DNA of 64,000 nucleotides, from assembly GCF_030272615.1 (NCBI RefSeq), contig NC_081406.1, positions 109,875,283 to 109,939,282 of the forward strand, read 5' to 3'. Origin of the DNA: Cryptomeria japonica. Its lineage: Eukaryota > Streptophyta > Pinopsida > Cupressales > Cupressaceae. The translations under genes and the position numbers were made by a program. Below, one piece after another: positions 45,541-58,603 of the stretch. Within the stretch, counting starts at the first letter, position 1. Each line of letters opens with the position of its first letter. The notes beneath the pieces were generated by a model. It was not told the DNA's origin, ran no database searches, and worked only from the letters and a program-made list of their open reading frames with translations.

Positions 45541-47849
45541 TTTCTATTTGAAATGGGATAAATGAATCTCACTTATAGTTGTTTATCTTTTTCCTCATTT
45601 ATTATCTCTTAGAGATGGGTTAGTTTTTTGTTATGGTTGTCTTATAGTTCAAACATATTTTGTATATATACGATGAATATAGATGTCTGGATGGATTCTA
45701 CTCACAACCTCATATTCCCACATGAAGGACTATGTGTTCTTCTAAGAATTGCTTTGTTTAGGTAGTACTACACCATTGATGATAATATGATTTGTCTCAA
45801 TTTGTATGTTGGATGCATTCTGCAATATTGTTCTCAATGAAAAGGAATATTGGAGAAGTTTATTGAAAATCTATATAAATATTGATAGTTTTTTTTAGGG
45901 ATGGTTGTCCCTATTAGTGATAGATTTCTGGACAACATGAATTTTTTTGTATACATATAGAGTGGTATAGAGTTATCTAATGGAACCTTCAAATTCAAAT
46001 TTTCCTCCTCTGGATTCTCTTGATATTCCTCTAAATATTTGATTATTGTGATACATAGCTAGGGCAAAGGCATATTCCTCATTATAACTTTATATATCAT
46101 CTATCGATAGTTCATTTTTTAACTTAAGGGAGCTTTTAGCTATTGGATACAAGGATAGTTCTCTTTTTTCATTCCATTTGATATGATCAAACATCTCAAT
46201 CTACAATTGATAAGGGTAGCAACTATGACTAACCAAGGTCACCCAAATATTATTAGGTATCCAATTTTCTTCTTTCTTCCTTGAAAGATAAGAAAATAAA
46301 ATGAATATTCCTAGGTTTCAATTGTAATGATTACATCTTCTAAAATCTTTTAATATTGGTAATAGATTCATTAGCTAGTTGTAAAATAGTGTTTGTTGAC
46401 TAGATGTTAGTCATAGGCAATAATTTTGTAGTTTCATATGTAGTAAAGTTTATAGTAACCCCTAAATAAATTAAAATATAAATAAATTAAAATATTAGAC
46501 ACTTGCATACCTTTGATACTTAATGTGATGATAGAGCTCACTGGTTTACTATACTTTTGTGGAATTAGTTTCCCTAATAAAACATTAATTTTTTTTTACC
46601 AATTTATATTGTGGTGGGAAAATTCTTCTTTCTTCCCAGGGTTTTGATGCACAGAGTTCTAATTTCTTGATTAATCTCTAGTATATCATTAATAAAATGG
46701 GATAATGGGATCTCAATATTCATTTTCTTTAGTTCTCAAACCAATTGAAAATCGTCCATATCTTTCTAAGTTTCTCTAGAGTGATTTGGAACTACTAGTT
46801 TTTGTTTCAACAATTCTATAAAAGGTGCCTTCTTTGGATGGTGGATTTTTAAGCTCTTTTCATTCTATAATCTATTCGAGAATACTAAGTGATTATTTCC
46901 TCTAGTCCTTGGAGGAAATATTTGTTGGTACTATGCAATTTCTTAGGTGGATGTCATTTACATTGATCATACTAAGCATGGCAATATTTTCATTTGCATT
47001 GTATTTTGGTTGTTGGGATTTGTTGTTCTTTAGATTTGGAAGGGGTTGGGTAGTCATTTGTGGTTGATTAACCTATTCATTGGTGTTTTTAGGTTGGGCT
47101 ATACTAGGCATCAAATCTTGGGGTTTATTCCCATGCCACTTTTTCCTTAACTTTTCCATGGTTGTTGATATTGATTTTGGTTTGACCACTGAGAAAAATC
47201 AAAGAAGGTAGTCCACTTGGGTAGACCCCATGGTGCTATAATTTGAGGGGAAGGAATTTTTAAAGGATGTGTAATCCATTGTCTAAACCAAACTTATGTT
47301 CCCCAATTTTGAACTGCTCTTGCACCATATTTTTTAAGATATGAGTTGAAATCAAAATTTGGATTTTCCTTTGGCTAGTAAAATTAAGTTCCTCCTCAAT
47401 TTTTAGAGCCTTTTTAAAATATTTTTCATTTTTGGGAGTAAAATCCATGTACTAGTGGCATGTTTCTTTTCATAGATTTCACATACTTCAAGATGGTTCT
47501 GAGGATATTCTAATATTTTTTCTAAATGTAGGGTATTAAATTTCTAGTGGATCCATTGTCCTCTTTTTTTCTTGAGCACTATCTAAATTAGTGTTGAGAT
47601 ATAGGAGGAAGTCAATTTTGAGATTGGCTAATTCCTCCATCACATTGATGACATCACTTGAGATGTTTTCTCTTTCATAGAATTCTACTACTGGCTTTAC
47701 TATGGGAATAGTTAATATAAAATTTTATTATTTCTTCAAAGGTTAACTTACTGATGTCACCTCTTCCTATAATGTTTGATGACTCTCTATAATCACCATC
47801 AATCCCTCTCAAGAAAATAATTTTACTGATCTCCTGATCTAAGCCATTT

Positions 47850-48290
47850 TTACATCTCTTATGGAAAAATAGGTAATGATCTATACATAGTCTGCTAAGT
47901 TCTCATCCTCTAATTATTTTGTTTGAAATAGTTCATTTTTCATCTCTCACTCAATAGTAATCTTAGTATTTGTCTAAGAAAATTGTTTTCATTTCATTAT
48001 ATGTATGTATATAATTGGCATTAAATCCCATGAACAAATGTAAATTTGATTCCATCAATATAGAGGGAAAGAGTTTTGGTTTCTAATTATCAATCTCAAA
48101 GTCATAAGTTTGATAGAGGAACTTAAACTCAAACAATAATTCAAAAGAATTCTCAAAGGTTTTCCCTTTAAATGTGAATAAATAGAAGAGGATTTTTTTT
48201 TCATTAGAAGTTCATTTCTTTTGAGATTAAAAACTATGGGATATGAAAAAGTCCAACTAACAAGCCCATCCTTTACTTCTTCAACGATTT
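47850..48290 (-). pseudogene. Gypsy gag remnant
   Basis: On the minus strand, KFLYQTYDFEIDN, KPKLFPSILMESNLHLFM and YNEMKTIFLDKY can be read in order. These match the Retrotrans_gag pattern, in which a KLRLFPFSLKG-type block is followed by a WDEM...FLEKY block. The frames are broken by stops. It lies on the expected 5' side of the RT. Confidence 0.6.
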
Positions 48291-48497
48291 GCAAGGTGGT
48301 TCAAAACAGGTCTCTAATTATTTAAATATTATATGTTTGATTGAGATTTACTCCTATTATTTTTTTTGAAAATCTTCTCACAAATTGACCTAAATAATCT
48401 CTAGGTTTGTTCATCAATTAATTTACTTCTCATGCAACTTCTTATCGACAAAGTGGCTTTCATTTACAAGACATCTTCTTGATAATAATGTCAAAAG

Positions 48498-50005
48498 TGA
48501 TGAGGAGTCAATATATTTATCACAATCCCTACTCATTTAGTTTATCAATCTAGGGGTGTGTAAAGAAATCTATGGTAAGATGTGTCTAGGGTGTCTCAGT
48601 GGTTTTCAATGTTCTCAGATTATTTTTGTCTTCTAAACTTTAATCTATGAGGGAATAATCAAATCCTAGTTATCATTCTATTCAATCATTTCATAATTTA
48701 CATAAAAGTAAATATCTATTTTAAAACACTATGTAGGAATCGATACATTTTGATTCTACTTCATCCATTTGCAAAGGAAGGGGTTTCAAATCAACTCACG
48801 CTTGTAGAAAAAAAGATTACTACACACTTGCAAAAAAGAGAAAGCAGTCTAATCCACACTTGAAGGAAAGGAAATTATTCTAATTTACACCTTGCAGAAA
48901 GGAAACTAATTTGATCCACACCTTGCAAAAAAGGAATCTAATCTAATCTACATCTTTTAGGAAAGTAAATTAATCTAAATCACACCTTGCAAAAAAAGAA
49001 ACAAATCTAATCTACACCCTATCCCAACATGCATGAGTGGATTTGTTATACAAAATATTTTTTAGAATCAAACAAAAAATCATTTATAAAATTCATGATA
49101 CCTTTATAATAATCAAACATCAACTATTATATAAAGAATTAGCATAGTAATAGAATAGGAAAATAAGCTATTATATAAAGAACTAGCATAGTAATAGAAT
49201 AGGAAAATAAGCTAACCAGATATAACAACCAACATAATAACAAAATTAGGAAACTCATATAAGATCACTTATGTTAGTTTCATGCAATGGAGCCAGAAGG
49301 GGGCAAATTGAAGGAGTATAAAAATTTATTTCAAAAATAGAAATAACAACTTAGAAACTCTAAACTAATTCTCATCAAGAGATGGCCTTGAATATATATT
49401 CATATATTTATTCTAACAAAGGATTTAAGGAAAATGATAAGTATAAAATCGAGGAGTTGCAACAAACAAATTCCAATAAAGGTTGAAAGTTACATTGTAT
49501 CAAAATGATTATAAGATGAACTAGAGTAATTTATAAAATGGGGTAAAATTTGGGTAGGATGAGTGGTGGAACTAAAATTTCCCAAACTAGTGAAGGTCAC
49601 ATCTTTATTTTTGGTGTGCAATTCCTGTTAGGTAGCTAATTTTGGATTTGGCATCTAGGTTTCTTTCAATTTAGGTTGGAACTAAGGGACATGCAGTTGT
49701 TTAACCATAGAAGTATTTGTTGCTAGAGGAAGGATTCCATATTAGAGTAGATAAACTATCTTTGAAGTTGTTAGTAGCTCCTTTGGTTTTGGGGTAGTAT
49801 AAATTACTATAGTTGTTAGCTATAATAACAAATGGATTTTTACATAAAAGAGGAAATATTTATCATTAGAGAAATATTTTTTGCAAAATCAATATTTCCA
49901 CAAACATGATCCATTAAATCATTTTATGAGTGTTTTTCATACCAAGTGTCTTAAAATCAATAAAAAAATATTTAAATCTTTAAACATAAATTTATAATCT
50001 CATTA
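48498..50005 (-). repeat. Gypsy 5' LTR (right copy)
   Basis: The left edge TGATGAG (48498) is the inverse of the CTCATCA end of the other LTR. The right edge, near 50005, reads CTCATTA. It is longer than the left copy because of extra sequence between about 49035 and 49650. It includes a local duplication of AAGAATTAGCATAGTAATAG near 49135-49200. Confidence 0.7.
48800..49020. repeat. Minisatellite, about 35-bp period, second array
   Basis: Units such as GGAAACTAATTTGATCCACA and CACCTTGCAAAAAAGGAATC repeat. It is homologous to the array at 43790-44035. Confidence 0.88.
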
Positions 50006-50879
50006 GGGTAGTTCAAATTAAATTCGATGTGGTGACCTTGGTTTGTCAACTATTGGCTATATAATTAGGAATCTTAACTGTATCATGATTGGTACATAGT
50101 GTTGAAGAAACTTTTAGTAGGAAAAAACAACAAAGATGAATTCCAAGTGGTTCTCTTAGGTCTCCAATGGATATTAAACTTGTTTTGAAATGAATAACTA
50201 TAGAGGTGGATTCATTGATAACCATCAATACAATTTGAAATAATAAATTTTAAAATTAGAATCTAAATAATATTATTTACTACAAGTTTTGAGAGATGGT
50301 GAATGATTTTCAAGTGCTTCAAGTAAAATACTTGTATCACGAGGCACATAAAGAGGCTAGAAATATAGCCAACATGACAATTGATATGGTCAAATAATTT
50401 CTAGATAGTGGGGAGAAAAATATGTGGAGATATGTGACTATTAATACTTCATCCCTTTCCATAATGAATCAATAAATTATAGTGCAATTTGGATAAGTCA
50501 CCTTGTCCTCTCATGCATGGAAAGTACCTATAGAAGTATCAAAAAAAAAGAGTAGAAATAACAAGAATAAACTTTGAACTACTATGAGAGGAGAATTAAA
50601 TAGAAATAATGCAATCTAGAATTGATACTTAAAATAAACCATTATTTGTGTCATCACAAAATTGAGATAAATTTCCTTACAGAAGAGAGATATATAAGCT
50701 ACATTAGAAGGCATTCAAATCTAATTATTCTATTGTTTTATGAATCATCTTAAGTGATACTTTCATGTTATAGCCTCATAAATACACAACTAACATGGGA
50801 ATAGCCTCTATGTTCATAGTTGTTATGTTGGATTTGGGTTAATAGAATGACTGCATTTAGGGTGGTCACAAAGATGTTG
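50006..50879. other. AT-rich intergenic DNA
   Basis: No gene or clear repeat is recognised. Confidence 0.5.
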
Positions 50880-53261
50880 ATAATGTAAAGGTGGAAAGGA
50901 GGGTTAACAAAAATAGTGGCGAAGTATTTGGAAAACCTCACGTGGCATGATGAACAACTCTCAATTTAATTTACCATGTCTCGGAATAATCGAAGGGTCG
51001 TTATTGGGGGGAAAAATTTCATGCTAGCATGAAGGCCAAAAGAGTCACCAATAGGGTCCTCAGTATCATCAAAGAAGATGGATCAGTGGTGGATAAGTCA
51101 AAAGAAGTAGCCAAAGAAAGCATTAATTAATTTAAATAAATTTTCAACAATTGGGAAGGATCCAACTTAATAGACAGAGCAAAGATGTTATCTTGTATTC
51201 CCAACAAGATATCTGAGAGATAAATCTCAAATTGACAACAAATTTTACTGAGGCAAAAATACATTTAGCCTTTTCCCAATTACATCTTGACAAAGCTCCC
51301 GAACCAAACAAGTTTCCTACATGTTTTTATTAGAAATGTTGGCACATTATAATTCATGAGATGACAAAAGATCTAGAAGCAACTAGAAACAGAGGCAATT
51401 TATAAATGAAATTAATAACACCTTTTTAGTTTTTCTCCCTATAAAGGAGGCTACAAGAGGATTTGAGGATTATAGACCAATCTCCCTATAAACACTTTAT
51501 ATAAGGTCTTGGTGAAAGTCTTGGCTGATCATCTAAAGATAGTACTATTGTAGATTATTTCAGAGGATCAAATAGGTTTTTTACCTAGAAGATCTATTTT
51601 AGATGGTATCATTGTAGCTTAGGAGTCCATTAATTCCATCTAGACAAAAAACTGTCGAGCATGCTAATCAAACTCGTCATAAAGAAAGCTTATGATAAGG
51701 TAGACTAGAGATTCCTCTGCAAATGTCTAGAAGTTTTTAGTTTCAACAAATAGTGGATAGAATTATTATTTTATTGCATTTCCACCCCAAAATTCCCAGT
51801 GATTATCAATGGATCTCCGGAGGGATATTTTGAGGCCTTCAAAGGATTAAGGCAAGGGGTTTCATTCTCTCCCTTATTGTTTATCATTATGGTAGAGGAT
51901 ATGGGACAAACATTCATAAAAGCACAATCTTTGAGAATTGTTAAAGGAATTAGCATTACTAGTATTGTCCCTCTTGTGTCACATCAACAATTTGTAGATG
52001 ATACTATGCTAATGGGTGAAGGATCCTTATGGGATGCTCTAAATTTTAAGATTATATTGGATAGCTACATGAAGGTCTCACATCAACAAATTAGCCTAGA
52101 AAAGTCAAAAGTTTTCTTCTTCTTTATTCAGCTATGGATGGAAAGAGAAATTCCAAGAATACTTCAAGATTTAATAAGGGTATGTTTCCTTGTAAATATC
52201 TAAGTATACCTATTGAAAGTGCCATCAGTTCATCCAATTATGGGATCCATTAAAGGAGAAGATGGATAAGAAGTTTACATCTTGGAAGGGCAGATGGTTA
52301 ACATGGGCTGGTAAAGAAGTTATGCTTAGGGTAGTTTTATCTGCATTTCCTATCTATCTCATGTCATGTCTTTCTCTCCCTATAGTTTCTTCTAAAAATT
52401 TAAACAAGAGGATGAGATGTTTCTTTTGGAAAGGAAAGGGGGAGAAGAAGAAAATGACCCTTACAACCCAGAATTCAATTTGCAAACCTAAAGAATATGG
52501 TGGGATTGGTTTGAGGAATCAAATCTGATAGAATAAGGCTTTAGGTGTAAAATTGGTGTGGAAAATGTGCATGCAACATCATCTCAAGAGGGTGAAAATA
52601 TTACAGGGAAAATATCTTTTAGGCGTAGACCCGAAGTCCATTTTTAGAGAAATCAACCCTCCTAAAGGGTCTAGAGTATGGAACTTCATTCTCTCATGTC
52701 GAGAACTAATCATGAAGAGATTATCCTAGGATGTAGCTAACAACTATAAGGCACTATTCTTGGATGGATCATTGGGGGGATATCCTCTAATCAGTTTAAT
52801 GATGAATATAGATAGATTAAAAGCTAGTTTCCATAGGAGCTGGGGTCTTCATATTCAAGATTATGTAAGCTTTAAAGATGTAGGAAAAGCCCTAGTGTGG
52901 GAATGGAAATCTCTTGATAATCCACAAGTCCCAAGAGAAGACACCCAACAACTCAAAGTGATTATGTAGGGTAGAGAATTGACCTTTAGGGATTTAATGG
53001 ATACATTGATTTGGACTAGGGAAAATTCAAGTGAATACTCTGCTAAGGATGGGTACAAGGTTCTCACTAAGCAACAAAATTAGAGACAAGCAGAATTACC
53101 TCTTCAGTTGTGTTGGAATAAGGGTTGTTTATCCAAAGCTGGTATCTTTACTTGGACAATGCTAAAAGGGAGAGTTCTCATAGTAGAATGGTTTAGGAAA
53201 ATCGGATTCAAAGGTCCCTCCAAATGTGTTCTATGTGAGTAGGAAGAAGAAACCATTAACT
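50880..53261 (+). mobile_element. LINE-2: 5'-truncated plant LINE, cut by Copia-3
   Basis: Sequence related to LINE-1 ORF2 begins near 50880 with no ORF1 or endonuclease, as expected from incomplete reverse transcription. It ends at 53261, exactly where the Copia-3 LTR starts. The missing 3' part (rest of the zinc-finger region, RNase H, poly-A) should lie beyond the right edge. The 5-bp sequence TAACT (53257-53261) is the predicted target-site copy. Confidence 0.85.
50880..53261 (+). pseudogene. LINE-2 ORF2 fragment (reverse transcriptase to zinc-finger region)
   Basis: Readable blocks in order: FHASMKAKRVTNRVLSIIKE (about 51018-51077), NTLYKVLVKVLADHL (about 51491-51535), RGLRQGVSFSPLLFIIMVED near 51847-51906 (frame 51799-52200), the catalytic FVDD followed by TMLMGEGS (about 51991-52023), then SWKGRWLTWAGKEVMLRVVLS (about 52277-52337), KPKEYGGIGL and finally CVLCE followed by EEETINLL at the junction. 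Frame changes and many stops make it non-functional, although FVDD is kept here and lost in LINE-1. Confidence 0.85.
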
Positions 53262-53720
53262 TGTTAGGAACTGAAAGGAAACTAAGAGGGGGGGGGGGCG
53301 TGAATCAGCTGTCTATGAATTTCAACCCAATTATAACTTAATCAAACTTGATACTTAATACCGGTAAACCAAACTTAATGTCAGTTAATAGATTAGCAGT
53401 TAATATCAATACCAGTGAAACTTAATGCATGAAACAAAAAGAGAAACAACATCCACAACATATAAAACATAGATTTTGACATGGAAACCCTGTAAGGGAA
53501 AAAACTACAATGGGAAACCTTACCCACAATCAGATGATACTATTGCAGATAGTATGTGTATACAAATGGGGTCTGCACATGCAAAAAGGCCAACTGCCAA
53601 GAGCACACTTCTCAAATGGTAGTCGCAATGACTACAATAGGATGGTTAAATCCTAGAATAATGTACTCCTCAAAATAGCATCTCCAATGCTGGATTCAAT
53701 ATCGGTTAAGCTCTGATAAT
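53262..53720 (-). repeat. Copia-3 3' LTR, left piece
   Basis: It begins TGTTAGGAAC (53262) and aligns with Copia-1 LTR positions from 4050 up to about 4500. It carries the C-rich hairpin AACTAA / TCAGCT (53280-53285, 53305-53310). It is interrupted after CTCTGATAAT. Confidence 0.85.
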
Positions 53721-54487
53721 TGTTAGGATTCCCAAAGATACTGAGAGGGGGGGGGGTGAATCAGTAACTTGTCGGTTAATGGATTTTCTTAACTTATTAA
53801 ATGAATTGCATCTCAAAACAGTATACCAGTAAACAAGAATAAATGCAGTAAATAAGAACAACAACCACAACATAGAAAGCACACCATAACACAATATTTT
53901 TAATGAGGAAACCCAATGTGGGAAAAACCTTAGTGGGATTTGTGACCCACAATATTTTCTCACTGGCCAATAAGTGAATATTACTGATACAATAGGGGCT
54001 TGCACATGCAGGAAGGCCAACTGCCTAAAGCTCACTGCTTAAATACAAAAGAGAAGTCTCACTGACTTACAAAAATGGACTAACTAAATCCAATATCATG
54101 TACTGCTTTGGATCAGCATCTGCTATGCCAAGTTCAATACCGGTTTAAGCTCATGCAATAATCATAAACCTTATTCCACAATCTGCCTTAATATTGGTAC
54201 ATATTATCTATCTCACATATTCCTCATTTCAAATGTTCTCTAAGATCTCATACTTATATATGAGCCTTATTACAATTCGCCTTGTCGGCTTTCAAAAATA
54301 TTTTACAAATAAATACAAAATACAAAATCTTGTTGGCCAGGGTGTCGGTGAACATCTTTTCGTTGCTGGTGAACTGTATGTCGATGTAGAGTCTGTCGGT
54401 GTCGGTGCCATAGGATTGTAAGGTTTCCATCAATGAAAATACCTTCAATCACCTACAATTCCTCATTGGAGTGTGCATTTGCCAACA
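53721..54487 (-). repeat. Element A 3' LTR
   Basis: 767 bp, TGTTAGGATT at the left and CCAACA at the right. It matches 59641-60391 over most positions by eye. Confidence 0.92.
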
Positions 54488-54500
54488 ATCTTCCCCTTTG
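54488..54500 (-). other. Element A polypurine tract
   Basis: The minus strand reads CAAAGGGGAAGAT directly before the LTR start TGTTGGC. Two more purine tracts of similar form lie upstream in element sense at 54577-54587 and 54654-54667. Confidence 0.88.
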
Positions 54501-54770
54501 GCATTGATGGCAACACTCATGAGAAAAAGCCAAAATGTGTATCCAAAACTGTCTTATCAAAACTGTCAAAACTGTGTGCTCCCCCTGAGAAGACGATCTC
54601 TTCTGTCAGACATACATTTTTCTTATCCTTATTTCCTTTTATTAGCATCTACTACTCCCCCTTTGGCATCAATGATAAAGGTTGTCATTCAATGTCAATT
54701 GAGTGTAGTTCCTATTATGATCCCCGTATCCGGTTGGTTACGATCTGATATAAATCTCCTAAGGCAACAT

Positions 54771-57700
54771 TCAAACTGTTGTACAATAGAATCTCTCACT
54801 GTCCTTTAGTGCTACTTTAGTCCTCTGAATTGTACGAGTGAGAAAGTGCATTTTCTCTTTCGGTGTCTTAAGTCCTACAACAAGAGCCTCAAAAATCTCT
54901 TTTCTCAAAGAGATGAGGATATCCAGTTTAGGACTTAGTCTGCACTTCAATTCTTTTTCCTTAAACCTTAATCTTTCCTTATCTTTTTCAAGTTTTTCTG
55001 TTTTCTCTTCAAAACTGGTAATTTCCTTTTCTACTACCGATATTGAATCCGATGAACCTATTAAGTTGTTAGCAATATCATTGATTTCCTTTTGAGCTAT
55101 GTTGATCTCTTTATCTATTTCTTTTGTCAAAATGTTTGTTTTGCATGTATCTCTGTACAATTTCTTGAAGTCCAAAATTGTCTTACCTAGTACCGGTAAT
55201 AAGGTATCCATATGTTCCTTATTTTTCTTGAATGTCTCCTCAAAGAATTTTTCCTTCTCTTTATTCATTTTCTCTTTGAATGTCTCCTCCTTGATTTGAT
55301 CAATTGTTAGTAGGTTGTCGGTTATGTACTTAGACAATATGTCTAATTGGCTCAATGAATCTTTATTCTCTATATTACACTTTGGTGCTATCAATTTCAA
55401 AATTGGTAAAGTGTCATCTATAGCCTTATATGCTAGTACATTACAGTCTGTTATTTTTTTGATAGAATCTAGTAATACCTCTGTCACATTGGTTGGTCCA
55501 AATTCAGTCATAGAGGTTCTAGATGACTGTCCAACTACCTTCACAATTTGTAATCTGCTGGTGGTAGTAATAACTTTACTTTCCTCTTTCTCTGGAGGAT
55601 CGGTTTGTGTCTGCATTTCCACTACCAAAGGTTTAGGTTTAGCAGATGTAGCTGGTGGCACTGTCTGTGTATGTACCTGTGAATACTATTGCTCTACCTG
55701 TTTCTCCGTGTGTGTCTCTGCCAGTTTCTCTGTGCTCTCTAATGATGGTTTCTCTGATGGTGCCTCTATACTGTCTACTATTGGTGACTCAGTAGGTTTT
55801 TCAGTCTCATTGGTTTTCGGTTGCCCAGTAGATACATCAATATGTATACCTGTGGTATCTGCCTTTCCTGTATCCATTGTCTATTTAGTTTGTTTCTCAC
55901 TCCCAATTTCAATGTCTTCAACTGTATCTTCAGCATTTGTTTCAACTATTGTGTCTTCTACCAGTGGCTTAGTTGCCACATCCTTTTCTCACTTGATTCC
56001 TTATCAACCACATTGTTTACTTCCTATGTATTAATATTCATTGTGTACAACACTTCTGAATCAAGATTTGTATCTCCATGTGTTGTCTCCATACTCTCTG
56101 TTGCCGGTGGAGTATCAGAAGGAGGTGGGGGTAAGTTGTTTGTCACCTTTATGCTCGGAGGTCCACCTACCTTTCCTTTCCCCTTATCCTTGTCCTTATC
56201 TTTTTGATAGACTTTAAAAGTCTTTGGTCTCTTAAGCTCTTCTTGTTTCTCTTTTTCAACAAAGAATATATCCCATTTGTCTACAGTTGCTTCTGATATT
56301 TCATTTACTCTGCCTGCCATTAGTGCTACATGTCGGTGACCAATTGAGAATACTGTCTGGTTAGCCTCACTGATTAACTCATCAATCTCTTGAGTTGAGT
56401 TCATTGTGTGAACTGCAAGTAGTTTTTCTATTTTGATCCTTTTATCTAATTCCACAATTTCCACCCTTCTAGCTTCTAATATTCTGTACAAGTCATTGGG
56501 TATATCATCTACAACTTCCATAAAAAAATTCTTATAAATATCAAGATGTAAAATAACACTATTTTCTATACTTTCTTTTTCATCATTCGATAGTGTGTTA
56601 TACAACTTGCTAATGTTAGTCAATTTGCCATCTTCAGTTATTTCACTCAGAAGTTTGACAAGTGGAGGAACAACTTGTTTTTGTTTCCTCTTCTTTGGTG
56701 TCAACTTTCTTGTCAGAGGCCTAACTACCTGTTATTTATGTCTTGTTCTTTTTGGTGTAGGAGCAAGTGTCGGTGAGGGTTTTCTTTTTCTCTCTACCCT
56801 TTTAAATTCTACTAGTAGCTCACTGTTAGAGGAGGTAGCAACTAGTGAAAGATGTGTTTCTGGTTGTAGTCCTTCTAAGTCACTCTCCTTAATACCAATT
56901 TTATTTAATACATCCTCTTTGATAGCTTTAGCCTACCTTGTTCCTTTCCTAACTATCTGCTCAGTTTTCTTTATTCTTTTCTGAGATTGAATACCGCTTT
57001 CAATTGTTTCAACATTGCCAAAAGAAATTATGTCGATTATTTAGGGGCTTCTAAGAGGGATTTTGCATAAGTTTCAATTATATTCTCATCTACCTCATAT
57101 CCCATTTTAGTAACCCAAATAGTCCTTGGGACCACTACCTCCATCCAGATTTCATCTTTCTTAATTACAAAGCATATCTCCTTTTGATATTTGTCAACAA
57201 CAGCTTGAGATAGCCTTATCCTAGTTTTCATTCTAGCCTTTAGTGTTTGAAAATGTTCATTTATAATATTTTCTTTGTCATCTCCCATGTTGTTGAGTAT
57301 GTCCAGAAGTCATTTTCCTACCCGTATGTCAAAACCAAAATCCTTTCTTCCAATACCGGGAACTTGCTTGGTAATACATAACATTAAACATACAAGAAGG
57401 TTGCCAAATCTGAATGTACCTTTCTTATCACCTTTTATCTTCCCCAGATTGTCTATCAGTTCATCTTTCAACCATTCGCAAATATCAATTTTTGCATTGT
57501 TGTTTACCATGTCATAGGCACTTTTGATACATAAGCTGGAAACAAAGTTTAATATGTTGGCATGTGTAACCTTGTATCTAAGAATCATGCTTACAGACCT
57601 TACATTGATATCCTTAACATCATTTACTCTTAGGGATCTCTTATCAAAGGTTGCACTAGTTAGGATTATTACAGTGTGATTTGGAATCTTTTTAGTCTTG

Positions 57701-58152
57701 TTAGGCCTGCTACCGATGGAAGATAAGCTTGTCACTGCCCTAACTGCTTCTTTAGTTATCTTATGAATTGAATCTAACCAAAAGAACTCTTCATGTACTC
57801 TTCTTAGCACAATCCTTATAACATCCTTTGGAAAATCAGGGATACTAAGAATTTCCACAAAACCTAGGGTTTCAATTATCTTGTGTTTCTGTTTAAAATT
57901 TTCATTTTCATCACATATAACCATCCTGTACATATTCTTAATCTCATCATCTCCTAGTTCATCTATATGACAATGTATGTAGATTATAGGATCCTCAACA
58001 TAAGCAACTCCTTTAGGTATTTGTGAGAATGCTCCTAGGGTATCATCTTTCTCCGCAATTTTGGGAATGATTTTAAATACGGGCCTAGGGTGCTTAACAA
58101 CTTCAACTACAGTAGGGTTTGCTATGAATTCAGGTGCAAAGGAGGAAGCCAT
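54771..58152 (-). pseudogene. Element A second ORF (novel domain, basic linker, coiled coil)
   Basis: From ATG 58152 (MASSFAPEFIANPTVVEVV) the frame runs to 57310, passes one TGA and continues to 57037. After a frame change it runs from about 57015 to 56024 through a basic nuclear-signal-like stretch (KRVERKRKPSP, near 56790) and KDKDKDKGKGK. After a second frame change it continues from about 55970 through a Glu/Thr/Pro-rich linker (55877-55686) to a coiled-coil end with MNKEKEKFFEETFKKNKEH (55661-54771). The order and small number of breaks suggest one original protein of about 1100 residues. The first 280 residues vaguely recall ORFs of unknown function in other plant retroelements. No enzyme motif is seen. 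It sits where pol is expected. Confidence 0.7.
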
Positions 58153-58603
58153 TGATATAAATACCTTAATCTTCCTTTAGGTATGAGTGCTTGAATGATT
58201 TGATTCACTTCTCGCTATGGATACCTTCACTCGGGATTTTCATGCTCTCATGAAGTTTGAATGCTCGGTGAATGAAAAAAGAGCCAAAACACTTGCTTTA
58301 TAGTGTCATTTCCTTCAACGGCCACATTTAATGTCTACCAGTTAAGTGAAAACTTAACTCATCTGATGATATAGAAGTGATTTAACTTCTCACCATCAAT
58401 CGAGGGCAAATTATCATGTTTTTCAATTTGTTGCCATACCCCCAAAAAGGTTTCTTTTCAGTTAGATGAAGAATCTATTGCCGGTGGAGAGATAGTACTC
58501 TTTTCTATCGGTGAAGGAATAGCTTCATTAACATTCATATCTGATTTTCTGATCCATTGTTTTGAAAATTATTGCTTTACTTCTTCAACCTTTTATTTAC
58601 CTT

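Larger units (their letters stand above)
44604..48497 (-). other. Remaining gypsy internal DNA
   Basis: Apart from the gag and RT remnants no domain is readable. Short frames such as 47260-47448 are likely decayed polyprotein pieces. No clear primer site is seen next to 48498. Confidence 0.5.
43501..50005 (-). mobile_element. Ancient Ty3/gypsy LTR retrotransposon
   Basis: Two diverged LTRs (43501-44593 and 48498-50005) flank a 3.9-kb internal region. The element reads right to left, with gag-like sequence near 47850-48290 and RT near 44990-45540. A polypurine tract (minus-strand TAGGGGGAGG, about 44594-44603) abuts the left LTR. The LTRs share a tandem minisatellite and long blocks such as the one containing GTTTAACCA and CTAGAGGAAGG. 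Stops are everywhere. Gag and RT motifs point to the Tat/Athila-like part of Ty3/gypsy. The internal region is short, so much of pol, including integrase, seems deleted. Confidence 0.78.
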
